From Bacteroidetes Order II. bacterium (GTDB taxonomy: Bacteria > Bacteroidota > Rhodothermia > Rhodothermales > UBA2364): a stretch of 64,000 nucleotides of DNA. Position numbers and translations under genes: made by a program. Shown in pieces: positions 1-10,300 of this stretch. How positions within the stretch are numbered: position 1 is the stretch's first letter; each line of letters opens with the position of its first letter. The notes beneath the pieces are model-generated. The model ran no database searches. It was not told the DNA's origin and saw only the letters and a program-made list of their open reading frames with translations. The stretch is taken from the NCBI GenBank assembly GCA_016788705.1, contig JAEUSQ010000050.1, positions 62,001 to 126,000 of the forward strand, read 5' to 3'.

Positions 1-716
1 ACGCCAATAGGCCCATTGTGATATAAAAAAGGTTCTGCATATTTTGCCCCAATCCGATAACCAAAGGTGCGCGCGCGCGCCTCAAGCCACTCCATGAAAG
101 CTGGCGAAGAAATGAATGTTTCCGGCTCATCGGCGCTTGGATTATACGCCTTCGACCAGAACTGCGACCGAAAAGCCTGCATGGCCGCCACACGTTGTTC
201 CCACACCTCGGTCACATCCACCACCAAGGTTGGCTCCATCTCTTCCATAACCGATTGAAAATAGTGGAGGACATGGCTCGGTCGCCACGGTACTTGCTCG
301 GTCCCGTCTTTTTCGTGCGTTATAATCTTACGAAGTCCGGCATAAAAAATAGCCTCCAAAGACAAAACGGCAGCATTAGGGTGATCGGGATGGCGGTCTT
401 TAGGCGCATTCACCAAGACAAGATGGGGTCTATACCGACGCAGTACTTCAATAACTTTTAGACGATTTTCAGGAGTATTCTCGATATGGCCATCCGGAAT
501 ACCTAGGTTCTCCCGCGCATGTATGCCCATCACCTCTGAGGCTTCTGCCGCTTCTAAAGCACGAAGTTCAGGGGTTCCACGAGAACCCAATTCGCCCCGC
601 GTAAAGTCCACAACCCCCACACGGTACCCCTGTTTAACCAGCAGGCACACCGTACCGCCGCAGGAAAGTTCAATATCATCTGGATGAGCAGCAAGTGCCA
701 GAACGTCTAATTTCAT
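1..716 (-). CDS. bshB1: Bacillithiol biosynthesis deacetylase BshB1 (3' end outside the window)
   Basis: PIG-L/LmbE-family zinc deacetylase, truncated by the window edge (about 238 residues present, roughly the family's full length). The product begins MKLDVLALAAHPDDIELSCG; AHPDD is the family zinc/catalytic motif, and a second His-rich segment (KDRHPDHPNA) follows near residue 110. BshB1 removes the acetyl group from GlcNAc-malate in bacillithiol synthesis, which is used by many Bacteroidota as the main low-molecular-weight thiol. Start is the ATG whose complement is at 714-716. A (GC)6 run lies in the coding sequence at 69-80. It is divergent from the Y-family-like gene. Assignment to BshB1 rather than another LmbE protein rests on overall resemblance of the read-through sequence. 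Confidence 0.85.
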   Translation of the reverse strand, partial: MKLDVLALAAHPDDIELSCGGTVCLLVKQGYRVGVVDFTRGELGSRGTPELRALEAAEASEVMGIHARENLGIPDGHIENTPENRLKVIEVLRRYRPHLVLVNAPKDRHPDHPNAAVLSLEAIFYAGLRKIITHEKDGTEQVPWRPSHVLHYFQSVMEEMEPTLVVDVTEVWEQRVAAMQAFRSQFWSKAYNPSADEPETFISSPAFMEWLEARARTFGYRIGAKYAEPFLYHNGPIG

Positions 717-783
717 TTGTGTATCTTGTTTTAGACCAAAGTACAAATAAACACCTTTCAAATTTCAAAAGGGCAACATTTTT

Positions 784-935
784 TTATACATATGTGGATA
801 ACATGTTAGTCACTATATTAATTTCCTGTTCCCAAGTATAGTTTTTTCAACGACAAACGGGTGTTAATAAAAATTCCTTTAGACAATTTCTTATCCACAA
901 AATACAAAATACATATGTGTAACTATTGTGTATAG
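784..935. promoter_or_regulatory. AT-rich divergent intergenic region with two perfect DnaA-box 9-mers
   Basis: The gap between two divergent genes holds TTATCCACA on the + strand at 891-899 and its reverse complement at 793-801, in inverted orientation 90 bp apart. One-mismatch versions lie at 784-792 (TTATACATA) and 927-935 (reverse complement CTATACACA). An 11-mer ATACATATGTG occurs twice, overlapping the first box group and again near 910-920. TTATCCACA is the established consensus DnaA box. Whether this is a DnaA-controlled promoter, a DnaA titration site or an origin cannot be decided from sequence alone. Confidence 0.45.
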
Positions 936-987
936 ATTTTTCTTGCCGTAAAATGGGGCCAGCAATCAACCACAAGCCCATACCAAA

Positions 988-2061
988 ATGATCGGTTACC
1001 TCTACATTCAAGATTTCCCGGCCTGGGTCACCGCCCGCCAACATAGCCGCACCCATGAAACTGCTGTTTTTCAGCGAAACCGAATTGTCTCACGAACGCC
1101 CGATCTGGCCGAGGCTGGGCTTATGGCCGGAACCCCTTTAGACGAAGCAATATCCCGTTTTCCCGACGCCCTCTTTACGGCTTTGGATCCAGTTGAATGC
1201 ACCCGTGTATGGCACGAAGCGATTCAGGAGGTTTATGCCCTAACCCCTTTTATGTATCCGATTGCACCTGGGCAATTAGTTTTCCGGTACTTAACTTCTC
1301 AAGAAGCGGTAGATTTGGCCGAACAACTCCATGCAAGGGTGGGATGCGGAGAAAATTTATCCACTGCAAAATTTGCGGCCATGTATAGCCTCCCCGGACA
1401 ACTAACCGATATTCCAGAAGGCATGGGACGTGACTTTTTGGCAACCTGTAGCATAGATGTATTACGTGCATGGCTATTTAATACCGAAATTTTAGACCGA
1501 TTAGAGGCCGACGGTAACCCGACCTTAGGTATGGTCATAGACTGGACTTTGGAATACTGGATCAGCCGATATGGCGAAGAAGGCAGAATTGTCTTTACAG
1601 CACTTCACCCACCCTCCTATGATCGGGAATTGCACAACTTTGTGCCGCCTGTTTCGATACGTCGCTCACTGGCACTTTCTACCAATACCAAAAAGAACGA
1701 TTTCTTTGCCGAATGCATCGCCTCGTTGGTACGAAATGTATTGGAAGACGTACAGGATATTGCCTCGCCACGCTTAGTGCTGGAAGTCACTCCCGAAATG
1801 AGCAATACCGTAATGCGGTATAGCCGCTCTTTGCAACACATTCCACAAACAGAAGGCGAATACAATCAACTGCTTAGTACATTACTTGGCGGTTCCAAAA
1901 CGAGAAAGGGAACAATCCAGAACCTTACCTATACCCTTCATGGTTTTGCTCCTACCCCCCTTTCCCTTCCGGTTCGTAATAAAGAAAACCACCCCCCATC
2001 ACCGGGAGCCAAAATTCCTGTGTCACTACATACCGACAGTACATTCCGTGCTGCATCCTAA
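988..2061 (+). CDS. Stand-alone Y-family DNA polymerase-like protein (ImuB-like), active site apparently lost
   Basis: The 357-residue product aligns by eye with the Y-family (DinB/UmuC/ImuB) fold. The N-terminus MIGYLYIQDFPAWV corresponds to the first palm strand, residues 25-70 to the region with the 'SPEARALGVRPGMPLAEA'-like signature, and residues 85-190 to the palm/thumb with a helix-hairpin-helix-like stretch. The rest is a little-finger-like domain. The metal-binding residues are not seen: the usual D-x-D near the first strand is IQDF, and the S-x-DE motif is replaced by MYPIAPGQ. In ImuB-type proteins such loss accompanies a scaffolding role in SOS mutagenesis with ImuA and DnaE2; neither partner is in this window. 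The C-terminal PLSLPV resembles a clamp-binding peptide only weakly. Start at ATG 988; divergent from bshB1. Confidence 0.6.
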   Translation: MIGYLYIQDFPAWVTARQHSRTHETAVFQRNRIVSRTPDLAEAGLMAGTPLDEAISRFPDALFTALDPVECTRVWHEAIQEVYALTPFMYPIAPGQLVFRYLTSQEAVDLAEQLHARVGCGENLSTAKFAAMYSLPGQLTDIPEGMGRDFLATCSIDVLRAWLFNTEILDRLEADGNPTLGMVIDWTLEYWISRYGEEGRIVFTALHPPSYDRELHNFVPPVSIRRSLALSTNTKKNDFFAECIASLVRNVLEDVQDIASPRLVLEVTPEMSNTVMRYSRSLQHIPQTEGEYNQLLSTLLGGSKTRKGTIQNLTYTLHGFAPTPLSLPVRNKENHPPSPGAKIPVSLHTDSTFRAAS

Positions 2062-2146
2062 AGAATCGCTGACAATAGCTAACCCATATTTTTTCAATTA
2101 AAACGGAGCCTGCGTATAGAGGAAAGAAAACATTGCGGATAAGGGG

Positions 2147-2190
2147 GAAAGTGGTCTATCGGCTGGCACCTTTAGGCCACTTTCTTTGTT
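2147..2190 (+). terminator. Possible intrinsic terminator after the Y-family-like gene
   Basis: GAAAGTGG (2147-2154) pairs with CCACTTTC (2177-2184), followed by the T-rich TTTGTTT. The 22-nt loop is long, so strength is uncertain. The rest of the 2062-2394 gap shows no gene. Confidence 0.5.
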
Positions 2191-2394
2191 TAGACCGTAT
2201 ATACCCATATCCACCGTTGCGAAAGTGTCCCCAACGGCGGCCCACTCAATGAAAAAAACGTTATGGGCCTAGGGTCGCAAAACACGACCAGACTTTCGTC
2301 GAACAATAAAAAATCAGCAGGATTTATACCAAATCAAACAGGTGTTTTGTGTATCTTGTTTTCTTCCTCCGTTCCAACTATTCCGCAAAATACC

Positions 2395-2988
2395 ATGAGT
2401 TTCTGGCAAACCAAAAAAATTCGCCTTCGGGAAATAGACACCGAAGATACCGATATCCTAATTGACTGGCGAAATGACAGCGAAGCAATGCGCCAATTGG
2501 ACCTACTTCCTCCTCTTGTGGCCAAAACATGGCAAAAACACCTCATTGAACGCCACAATACGGCCCCTTTGGACGACGATAATTATCGGTTTTTGATCGA
2601 AGACAACAACAAAGAAGTGGTGGGGGGGATTACGACCGTTGCCTGTGATCGTCGTGTTGGGACTTTTTCATACGAAGTATTTGTTGAGCGCGAGTTTAGA
2701 CAAAAGGGCTATGCCACAGATGCGATCGGACTAATTCTCCGTTATTTCTTTGAGGAGTTGCGGTATCATAAAGTAACCATTGCCACCTTATCCACCAACG
2801 ACGCAGGCATTTCCTTACACAACAAATTAGGGTATAAGGAAGAGGGTTGTCTAAGGCATTTGGCGTATTCGGGTGGAAAACATGGCGATCTCATGCTCAT
2901 GGGCTTATTACGGGAAGAATGGGAAGAAAAGTTCCCTCATCCAGAGCGATTTACCGATACGGGCAATAAGAAAAAACTAGGTTTTTAA
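2395..2988 (+). CDS. GNAT family N-acetyltransferase (RimJ/RimL-like)
   Basis: The product (197 aa from the ATG at 2395) has the layout of the RimJ/RimL/SpeG group of acetyl-CoA-dependent N-acetyltransferases. It opens with a KIRLREIDTEDTDILIDWRND first strand and helix, and an acetyl-CoA loop near residue 105 (EREFRQKGYATDA, close to the family Q/RxxGxG/A pattern). It ends with the common SLHNKLGYKEEGCLR motif, where the hydrophobic-F/Y side packs on CoA. An upstream in-frame ATG at 2263 would add 44 residues of no recognisable domain, so 2395 is preferred. Substrate is unknown. Its stop overlaps the next ATG by one base, suggesting translational coupling. Confidence 0.8.
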   Translation: MSFWQTKKIRLREIDTEDTDILIDWRNDSEAMRQLDLLPPLVAKTWQKHLIERHNTAPLDDDNYRFLIEDNNKEVVGGITTVACDRRVGTFSYEVFVEREFRQKGYATDAIGLILRYFFEELRYHKVTIATLSTNDAGISLHNKLGYKEEGCLRHLAYSGGKHGDLMLMGLLREEWEEKFPHPERFTDTGNKKKLGF

Positions 2989-3629
2989 TGAGAAAACACT
3001 CTTTTTGGGGTACATTTGTGGTGCTCCTCTTGTCGTTGGTTTATGCTCCTGACATCGAAGCGCAAGCCACCAAAAAAAGCAGTGAGGCTTTTGCCAAAAG
3101 TTTGCTATTACCAGGTTGGGGGCAACAATACCTCCAGAATGGTTCTTGGAAGGGAAAGGCCTCGGCCTTTATTGCCGCCGATGCTGGATTATGGCTTGGG
3201 TTTATTAGCTCTTTACGGCGACACAACTACTATACGCAAGCATCTTATAACCACGCCCAAATCCAAGCAGGGATATCTTTGGTGGATAAAGACCGAGCGT
3301 TTATGGTACGCATTGGCAATTACGACCGTAGCGAAGATTATGTCTTTGCTCTGGAACTGGCCCGCCGATGGGGGCAACTTGAGGCTGCGAAAGACCCCGA
3401 AAATGCCTGGGCTTGGAGCAGTACTGAGGCAAGGGCACAGTACTCCACTCTTCGCGATCAAGCAGAAGCCATGCGCCGACAACGGATTTTATTTACTGGG
3501 CTTTTAGTAGGAAACCGCTTATTTTCGGCTATTTCGGCTTCCAGAGGGGTAAGAAAAGCCAATAAAACAATGGTTCAATTCTCCGCGCCCGATGGTAACC
3601 CAAGTTTGAGCATCCAGTTAAAATTTTGA
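2988..3629 (+). CDS. DUF5683-type exported membrane protein
   Basis: The 213-residue protein has an N-terminal signal peptide (hydrophobic residues 8-20, cleavage probably after IEAQA). A central segment AKSLLLPGWGQQYLQNGSWKG is typical of the DUF5683 family, which has a short G-x-GQ-x-Y turn between membrane-associated helices. A further hydrophobic stretch lies at residues 58-72. Function of the family is not known; such proteins are common in Bacteroidota envelopes. ATG at 2988 overlaps the stop of the acetyltransferase gene (TAATG), so the two are probably co-translated. It converges with the DUF4249 gene with only four bases between stops. Confidence 0.65.
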   Translation: MRKHSFWGTFVVLLLSLVYAPDIEAQATKKSSEAFAKSLLLPGWGQQYLQNGSWKGKASAFIAADAGLWLGFISSLRRHNYYTQASYNHAQIQAGISLVDKDRAFMVRIGNYDRSEDYVFALELARRWGQLEAAKDPENAWAWSSTEARAQYSTLRDQAEAMRRQRILFTGLLVGNRLFSAISASRGVRKANKTMVQFSAPDGNPSLSIQLKF

Positions 3630-3633
3630 TCCA

Positions 3634-4524
3634 TTAAATATCGTACCGAACCCCATTATAACTGATTAATAGACCAAGCCCACCTTTTACGTTGCCTAAC
3701 ACATTCATTGGCTCGCTAAACAAGCCAAGATCGGAGTTGTTGTTATACGTGGTGGCATCATAGTCTATCAATATCTTGGGAATGGCCGCCACAACTACAC
3801 AGGTTTTTACTCCGTCCCTTTGGTCTAACTCCGAAAGCAATATCTCAAATGGGTTTTCTTTTGCTTTCATAAGTACATCGCTAAACAACATCCTGCGGCC
3901 ACTGCAATATTGCCCCATTCCCTCTAATTCAAACGAGGACGCGGGGAGAAAAGAGGCTTTGACGGAACAATTCGCCCAGCCAATACTCGCTGGCAACGTC
4001 CTCGGGCCACCATCTGACCCAGACAAAGTTGTTTCGGGGTGATACGTATAGGCTGCCAGCATGTAATAATTTATTTCTTCCTGCACATCTGTAAGCACCA
4101 GTTTCAGGGTCGCATTCTGTCCTTGCATAACGATATTGGCACTTAGTTGAATTGGTTTAGGAATAGTCGTTTCAGCCTCAACATCCGGAAAACCAGCGGC
4201 ACTTGCCTTAATCCGGTAGGTTTTTCCGGCCTGCGGATATACATTTTCCAAACGATATCGCCCTTCCACACCTATCCACTTCATATTCCCCACTATTACG
4301 CCATCTTCCCATGCCGTAACGGTTGCATTCTGTACAAATTCCGGCATCTTATGCTCGCCAACCGAATTGGTGTTTTTCGACAGTTGGATGGTCAAGCTAC
4401 TGTCTGGGTTCAGGGCTCCATTGAGCACCAATTGGGGTTTTAGCGGGATATTAATGTCCACCACTTGCTCGAAGTCGCACCCCCAGAATAAGAAAGGACC
4501 TATTATCAAGAAGATATATTTCAT
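3634..4524 (-). CDS. DUF4249 outer-membrane-associated lipoprotein
   Basis: The 296-residue product starts MKYIFLIIGPFLFWGCDFEQ. The lipobox LFWGC ends a short signal peptide, so it should be a lipoprotein. The following PQLVLNGALNPDSSLTIQLS, an early Ig-like beta-rich domain with PEFVQNATVTAWEDG, is characteristic of DUF4249. DUF4249 genes normally sit directly downstream of a TonB-dependent receptor, as here (12 bp after the receptor's stop). The pair is expected to act together at the outer membrane, in analogy with SusD/SusC, but its cargo is unknown. Co-transcription with the receptor upstream is likely. Confidence 0.85.
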   Translation of the reverse strand: MKYIFLIIGPFLFWGCDFEQVVDINIPLKPQLVLNGALNPDSSLTIQLSKNTNSVGEHKMPEFVQNATVTAWEDGVIVGNMKWIGVEGRYRLENVYPQAGKTYRIKASAAGFPDVEAETTIPKPIQLSANIVMQGQNATLKLVLTDVQEEINYYMLAAYTYHPETTLSGSDGGPRTLPASIGWANCSVKASFLPASSFELEGMGQYCSGRRMLFSDVLMKAKENPFEILLSELDQRDGVKTCVVVAAIPKILIDYDATTYNNNSDLGLFSEPMNVLGNVKGGLGLLISYNGVRYDI

Positions 4525-4535
4525 GATGTAACCAA

Positions 4536-7040
4536 TTATATTTTAAAGGTATAAGAAATAGAAGGAATAACAGGAACAATACTCACTTGTCGGTATTGCG
4601 TCGTCATTTTTGGTTCTCCGAAAAACCCATCCGGAAATTCATATCTTGTGGACAAATAGATATAAAATGGGTTTTTGTGGTTATAGGCATTGTACGCGCC
4701 AAACGTCCACGTCCGTATGCGATTACCCAAAAAAGCCATAGACTTATTGCGATGAATATTGAGGGCTACATCCAATCGGTGCATGGCGGTTGTTCTGTAT
4801 CCATTCCGGCTCCCATAATCCGTAAGCACCATACGCAGATCGTGCAACTGGCCCCTAAATCCTCCTCCGACAAGCCCAATGGGGTCTCCGGGCAACTGAT
4901 CCATCCCTCGAAAGCGGGCTTGTGCTAATGTTACGGCATTTCCCGAACCATAGACCCAGTTAAAGGCAAAATCTGCTTTTTCCGATATTTTATGACTCAC
5001 TACTACGGCGAGATCATGCCGCCGATCGTAGCGATAAGGGAATGTGAGCCCATTGTTCAGATTGGGAAATGTCCGATTACTCCACGAAAGCGTATAACCG
5101 ATCCATCCGCTGGTTCGCCCCGTTTTCTTTTGGAGAAAGAACTCCAAACCATATGCTTCGCCATTGCCAATTTCCACCTTGTCTTGCCAATCGGTAGTGG
5201 GATCGTTCAGGAAGTTTGCCCCTACTTTGTACTCGATCAAGTTTTTCATAGGTTTATAATAGCCCTCGATACTGGCTTCGATGCCTGCTTCCGAAAACAC
5301 ACGTGAGATGCCTAAAGCCGCTTGCCACGCCGATTGTGGCTTCACCCGTTCGGTTGCTGGCAACCAAAGATCGGTTGGAAGTCCTACCCCACTATTGGCC
5401 AAAAGGTGGACGTATTGCCGCATTGTCACAAAAGAGGCTTTAAAGGCATAAGCTCCCGTTAAATACCGAAATGCAAAACGCGGCTGAAGAGATGGATAAA
5501 ATGTTTTCCCTACCTGAAATCCAGAGGCATGTAAGCCCACATTGAACTTCATTTTCTCCGAAATCGCCCAATCATCCTCTATATAAGCCGCCAATTCTGT
5601 GGCTTTTGTAAGCGTAGTTTTCGGGGCTAAGGTAGTATCTCTGGGAGCGACACCGGTTTCTTCTGTTCGCAGACTGGCCGCTCCGGGGCGGTATGCGTGC
5701 CATATCCCCAATGCTCCAAACTTAATGGCGTGTGCCGGAATTGGCAGATAGTCAAAATCTATTCGCGCACTTTTATCTGTAATCCCAGAAAGATATTGAG
5801 CCCGTTGATAATCTCGCTCGATCAATTTGCCATTTTCGGATCGTTTATATTCATATCCGAGGTCTATATTAAAGGTATAATCCGAGTACGTCATCATGGT
5901 ATTCGCAAAAAGTTGCTTAGAGAACAAGTGATTCCAGCGAAATGTTGTGGTTTGATTACCCCATTTCAAATCGCCCTTGGTACTTTCGGAGGTGGATATA
6001 CTTAAACCCAGCGCAAGATTGTCCAATTCATTATTTTGGATAATATTCGTATAAGCATGGTCTTTACCAGAGTACGTACTCAAATAAACCCGGTCTTTAG
6101 GGGAGATGATATAATTTAGTTTGGCATTCAGGTCATAAAAATAATACCCTACCTCCCCACCCGGCCCTTCGCCTCTTGCATTTAGCGATCGAATGATAGG
6201 TCGCGCCAGCACATCCGCATAGGTCCGCCGTCCCGATACCAACACGCTCATTTTGTCTTTGATCAGTGGACCCTGTACGGTAAGCCGCGAAGAGATAATG
6301 CCCACCCCGCCATCTGCTTGCCACTCCCGTAAATTCCCTTCCTTCATACTAATATCTAAAACAGAAGAAAGACGACCACCATATCGTGCAGGGAACCCCC
6401 CTTTAGTAAGTTCTACGTGTTGTATGGCATCGGTATTAAACACTGAGAAAAAGCCAAAAAGGTGACTGGCATTATAGACAGGCGCACCGTCTAAGAGGAT
6501 CAGGTTTTGGTCTGGGCCACCACCACGCACATACAACCCGGAGGAGCCTTCCGTTCCCCCTTTTACACCTGGAAGGAGTTGAATGGCCTTTAATAGATCG
6601 CGTTCTCCTAAAATGGCTGGCACTTTTCGGATTTGCTCAATTGGCACATCTATGGTACCCATCCGGGTAGATTGGATGATATTTTCTACCCGTTCACCCA
6701 CAATTTCGGTCTCGTTAGAGGTCGGTTCGGGCGTGAGTCGGATATTCATCACCACATCTTTCCGGTTTGAAATATGTAGGATTTGTACTTTGTAGCCCAC
6801 AAACGATACCACAATTTTTACCACCTCTGAGGCAGGCAAGGTAAGGCTATAAAACCCATATTTATTGGCTACTGTACCCGCCTTCAGTTCTGGTGCATAG
6901 ATGGTGGCTCCAATGAGCTTTTCACCGCTCTCGGCATCCTCCACATAGCCACTGATGGTAAAACGGCTCTGTGCGTGTACTCCAATCGGCAGCGTACAGA
7001 GGCCAAAGACCACCACAATCCAAAAAATCCAATTTCTCAT
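4536..7040 (-). CDS. TonB-dependent outer-membrane receptor with N-terminal carboxypeptidase-like domain
   Basis: The 834-aa product from the ATG at 7040 begins MRNWIFWIVVVFGLCTLPIG with a signal peptide ending VHAQ. A carboxypeptidase-regulatory-like beta-sandwich follows (about 22-105: ISGYVEDAESGEKLIGATIY). A plug domain comes next (about 145-245, including LLPGVKGGTEGSSGLYVRGG and the LILLDGAPVYNASHLFG loop), and then a long beta-barrel ends in the aromatic/hydrophobic strand SISYTFKI. This imports a ligand across the outer membrane using TonB energy. An in-frame ATG at 7097 would add 19 residues before the signal peptide and is less likely. Forms an operon with the DUF4249 lipoprotein; the HTCS gene upstream on the same strand is a candidate regulator. 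Confidence 0.9.
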   Translation of the reverse strand: MRNWIFWIVVVFGLCTLPIGVHAQSRFTISGYVEDAESGEKLIGATIYAPELKAGTVANKYGFYSLTLPASEVVKIVVSFVGYKVQILHISNRKDVVMNIRLTPEPTSNETEIVGERVENIIQSTRMGTIDVPIEQIRKVPAILGERDLLKAIQLLPGVKGGTEGSSGLYVRGGGPDQNLILLDGAPVYNASHLFGFFSVFNTDAIQHVELTKGGFPARYGGRLSSVLDISMKEGNLREWQADGGVGIISSRLTVQGPLIKDKMSVLVSGRRTYADVLARPIIRSLNARGEGPGGEVGYYFYDLNAKLNYIISPKDRVYLSTYSGKDHAYTNIIQNNELDNLALGLSISTSESTKGDLKWGNQTTTFRWNHLFSKQLFANTMMTYSDYTFNIDLGYEYKRSENGKLIERDYQRAQYLSGITDKSARIDFDYLPIPAHAIKFGALGIWHAYRPGAASLRTEETGVAPRDTTLAPKTTLTKATELAAYIEDDWAISEKMKFNVGLHASGFQVGKTFYPSLQPRFAFRYLTGAYAFKASFVTMRQYVHLLANSGVGLPTDLWLPATERVKPQSAWQAALGISRVFSEAGIEASIEGYYKPMKNLIEYKVGANFLNDPTTDWQDKVEIGNGEAYGLEFFLQKKTGRTSGWIGYTLSWSNRTFPNLNNGLTFPYRYDRRHDLAVVVSHKISEKADFAFNWVYGSGNAVTLAQARFRGMDQLPGDPIGLVGGGFRGQLHDLRMVLTDYGSRNGYRTTAMHRLDVALNIHRNKSMAFLGNRIRTWTFGAYNAYNHKNPFYIYLSTRYEFPDGFFGEPKMTTQYRQVSIVPVIPSISYTFKI

Positions 7041-7334
7041 ATCGTTACAAAATAAATAATTAAAAAATGAGCCACACAACACAGTGAAACTACACATCTC
7101 AAAAATATACCCTTTTATTTATCAATACAGCCAATCAGAATATTGTAAAGATAACACCATCAAAACCTTGTTGCCGTCGGCATCGGTGAGATATTACAAG
7201 GGCGTTGTGTATAGGGCGTGGTGTTTCGTAGAAGGATGCATATTACGGACTCTCTTTTGCTTCTTTGCGTAAGGGCTTGGAAAGAGAAGCCGAGACCTCT
7301 TAAATACTTACGCTAACTAAAGTCCCTCTTCATC

Positions 7335-10300
7335 TTACGCTGAATGATCGGTCTTGCTAAACGTGTTTTTTCTAAACTCCGAAGGCGAAATACCATATTT
7401 GGCCTTAAACGCCTTAGAAAACCCCGCCAGGCTATGATACCCTACAGCAAAGGCCACTTCGGTAACACTAACCCCCTTTTCCAAAAGACGTAATGCCTCT
7501 TCCATTCGCATTCGATTTAATTGATGGGTCGGGGTTTCATTGGTGAGTTGTTTGACTTTTTGGAAGAGTTTTGCCCTGCTCATCATCAGGATGTCAGCCA
7601 ATTGATCTGCATCAAAATCTGGATTGCCTAATTGATCGGTCAGGGCTTTTTCGTATGTCTGTAAAAACACCGCATTTTCATCTTCTGGTAAGGCTATATC
7701 CGTTTTTGGGGCTTGTTCGGCCAACCATTGCATCCGGAGTTTCCGTGCCAATTCTTTGCGTTGCCCCAATAAGTTGTGTATTTGCAACAGCAAGACATCC
7801 ATTACAAAAGGCTTTTTGAAATATACATCTGCCCCATATTTCAGACTGCTACGGTGTCCATCTTCGTCGGCGCGGGCTGTAAGCATGACAATAGGCAAGT
7901 TTGCGCCAATAGGCCGATTTCGTACATGTTGCACAAATCGCCATCCATCCATAATAGGCATCATCACATCTGCAATGATCAAATCGGGCAAGTGTTCATC
8001 TAAGAGTTTTAAGGCCACCGCGCCATTTTCAGCCCAAATTGTACGATATTCTTCTGCAAGTCCATCGGCAATCAATGTTGCAATTTCTTTTTGGTCTTCC
8101 ACAATCAACACCAACGGTAGATCGGCGTTTTGAGAAGGAGCCCCCATTTCTTGGGGTGTCCAAAAGGGTTCCGGCTCTATTTTCCTCGGACTTGTTCCCA
8201 ATACAAAGGGTAATGACAGGCAAAAACGTGCCCCTTCGCCCAATTTACTGGTGGCAACCAGATCGCCCCCCATTGCGAAGGCCAGTTCCCGCGAGAGCGA
8301 AAGCCCAATTCCCGTCCCCGAATGGTCTATCTCGTGCATACTGGCCCGATAATACCAATCAAACACACGTTTTATTTCGTTTTCTGGGATACCCGCACCC
8401 GAATCAGTCACACAAATCTGGCACCCTTCGGTCTTACTGCCTCGTACTTGTACCAAGATCAAGCCTTCTGGCGGCGTAAATTTGATGGCATTCGAGAGTA
8501 AATTAGACAAAATAGTACCCAATTTTTCGGTATCTGCCCCCATTTGGAAGGCAAGAGGCTCGGCCTCGAAGCGTATCCGAATGTGTTTTTCGGTAGCCAT
8601 CTCTCGGAAGTGTCCCTCAATCCAATCTCGAACAAACCCGGGCAAATCGGTATCCACCAACCGAATAGGAACCATACCAGACTCCAAGCGGGCAATTTCC
8701 AAGAGTTGATTCACCAATTCCAACAAGCGATTGCTATTTCGCAAAATTGACGCAAAGAGGCGGTGTTGATCTTCCGACACTTGATTCCCTTTTCGCCTCA
8801 AATAAGCCTCAACAGGCGTTGAGATCACAGTTAACGGTGTCCGGAATTCATGGGCTAAGTTGATAAAAAGCCGAGATTTGGCTTTGTCTATTTCCTGCAG
8901 CTGAGCGGCTTGTTGCCGTATTTGTTCGGTCTGTTCCTGAAGGCTCCGGTTTTGGCGACTCAGCAGGGCTTGTTGATGTGTTATTTCTAGGGTGCGCATG
9001 GTGACATTGGCCTCCAACTCGCGTGCTCGTGCCGAAATATTCCGTGTCCGGAATTGTAGCCAACCATTCCCGAACAAGGCTATCCCAAACAATACGAATC
9101 CATAAAACCACCATGTTTCAAACCAAAAAGGAGCAATAGAAACAGTTTGCTGAAATATAGTACCCGAAAAGTTTCCTGCAATGCCTGCTTGTAACTCGAA
9201 GGTATAGGAACCATGACGCAAATTGGTGTAATTTGCGAACCGGATTTGCGAAGCTGGTCGCCAACTTTCATCGTAACCCTGCAAACGATACCTAAAGACC
9301 ACATTGTGGGGTTGTACCATTTCGATGGCTGAATAGTGAAACGTCAAATCACGGGCTGTGGCAGGTAGCGCAAGCATTGCATCGGGCATATACCGCCTCC
9401 CCAGATTGTCAACGGATACAAGATATACCGATGGTATAGCCGTCGTGAAAGGGATTTGCCGTGGATCAATTTCTACAATACCATTCTGTGTTGGAAAAAG
9501 TATTTTGCCCGACATCGTGTAAATACCCGAATTTTGTCGGCCACCATTTCCTTCACGGTTCACCAAGCCATCCCGTTCGCCAAAAGCCACCGAAGAGACA
9601 TGGCCTACCCGCCCCTTCACAAAGTCGTATAAAGACCGTTTTGACACCCAAAAAACGCCAAAATTTGAATTCATCCAATAACGCCCCATATAGTCATCTA
9701 TCATACGGTGGACTCCCTGAGAAAAAAGGCCGTGTTGTTTTTTGATCTGTGTAGCACGTCCCACTTGCCCATTTCCCGACAATGCAATATGGCAAATTCC
9801 TTGAGACTCCGTGCCCACCCAAACATGATGACGACCATCGCTGATGATTTCCCGTGTTTGGTTTCCACACGGATGCTCTTTTGATAAAACACGTACACCC
9901 TTCCCCTTCCGAAAACGAAACAACCCATCGTCGCGCCGCCCAAACCAAACTTCTCCATTATCCACAAAACTGATCCGGTAAACCCCATCCATTGCCTCCC
10001 CTTCGGTTGTACGAACCTCTTGCCAGGCGCCATTCCAATCCGAGGCTGTGTATAATCCTTCACCTGTAGCAACCCAGAAATGGCCGCTAGGGGCCTGTTC
10101 GATGATAAATACCCCCTGAAAAGGAAGTGGCGGCAAACAAGTACCCACAATACCTTTTGCATTTACTTTACAGCGTTTGGTATCATGTATAAGCCACATT
10201 TGGCTGTTGGCATCCTTAAAAGGTTTGCCGTCGTCGCCACTAAAAGGCTTTACAAAGCGTTCCGACGCCATAGTTTTGTTATCAAACTTATAGATATAGC

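Noticed and set aside
784-935. oriC at the DnaA-box cluster
   Set aside because: Strand bias is C-rich both just right of it and up to 31 kb, and highly expressed ribosomal genes would be lagging; a regulatory site is more likely.
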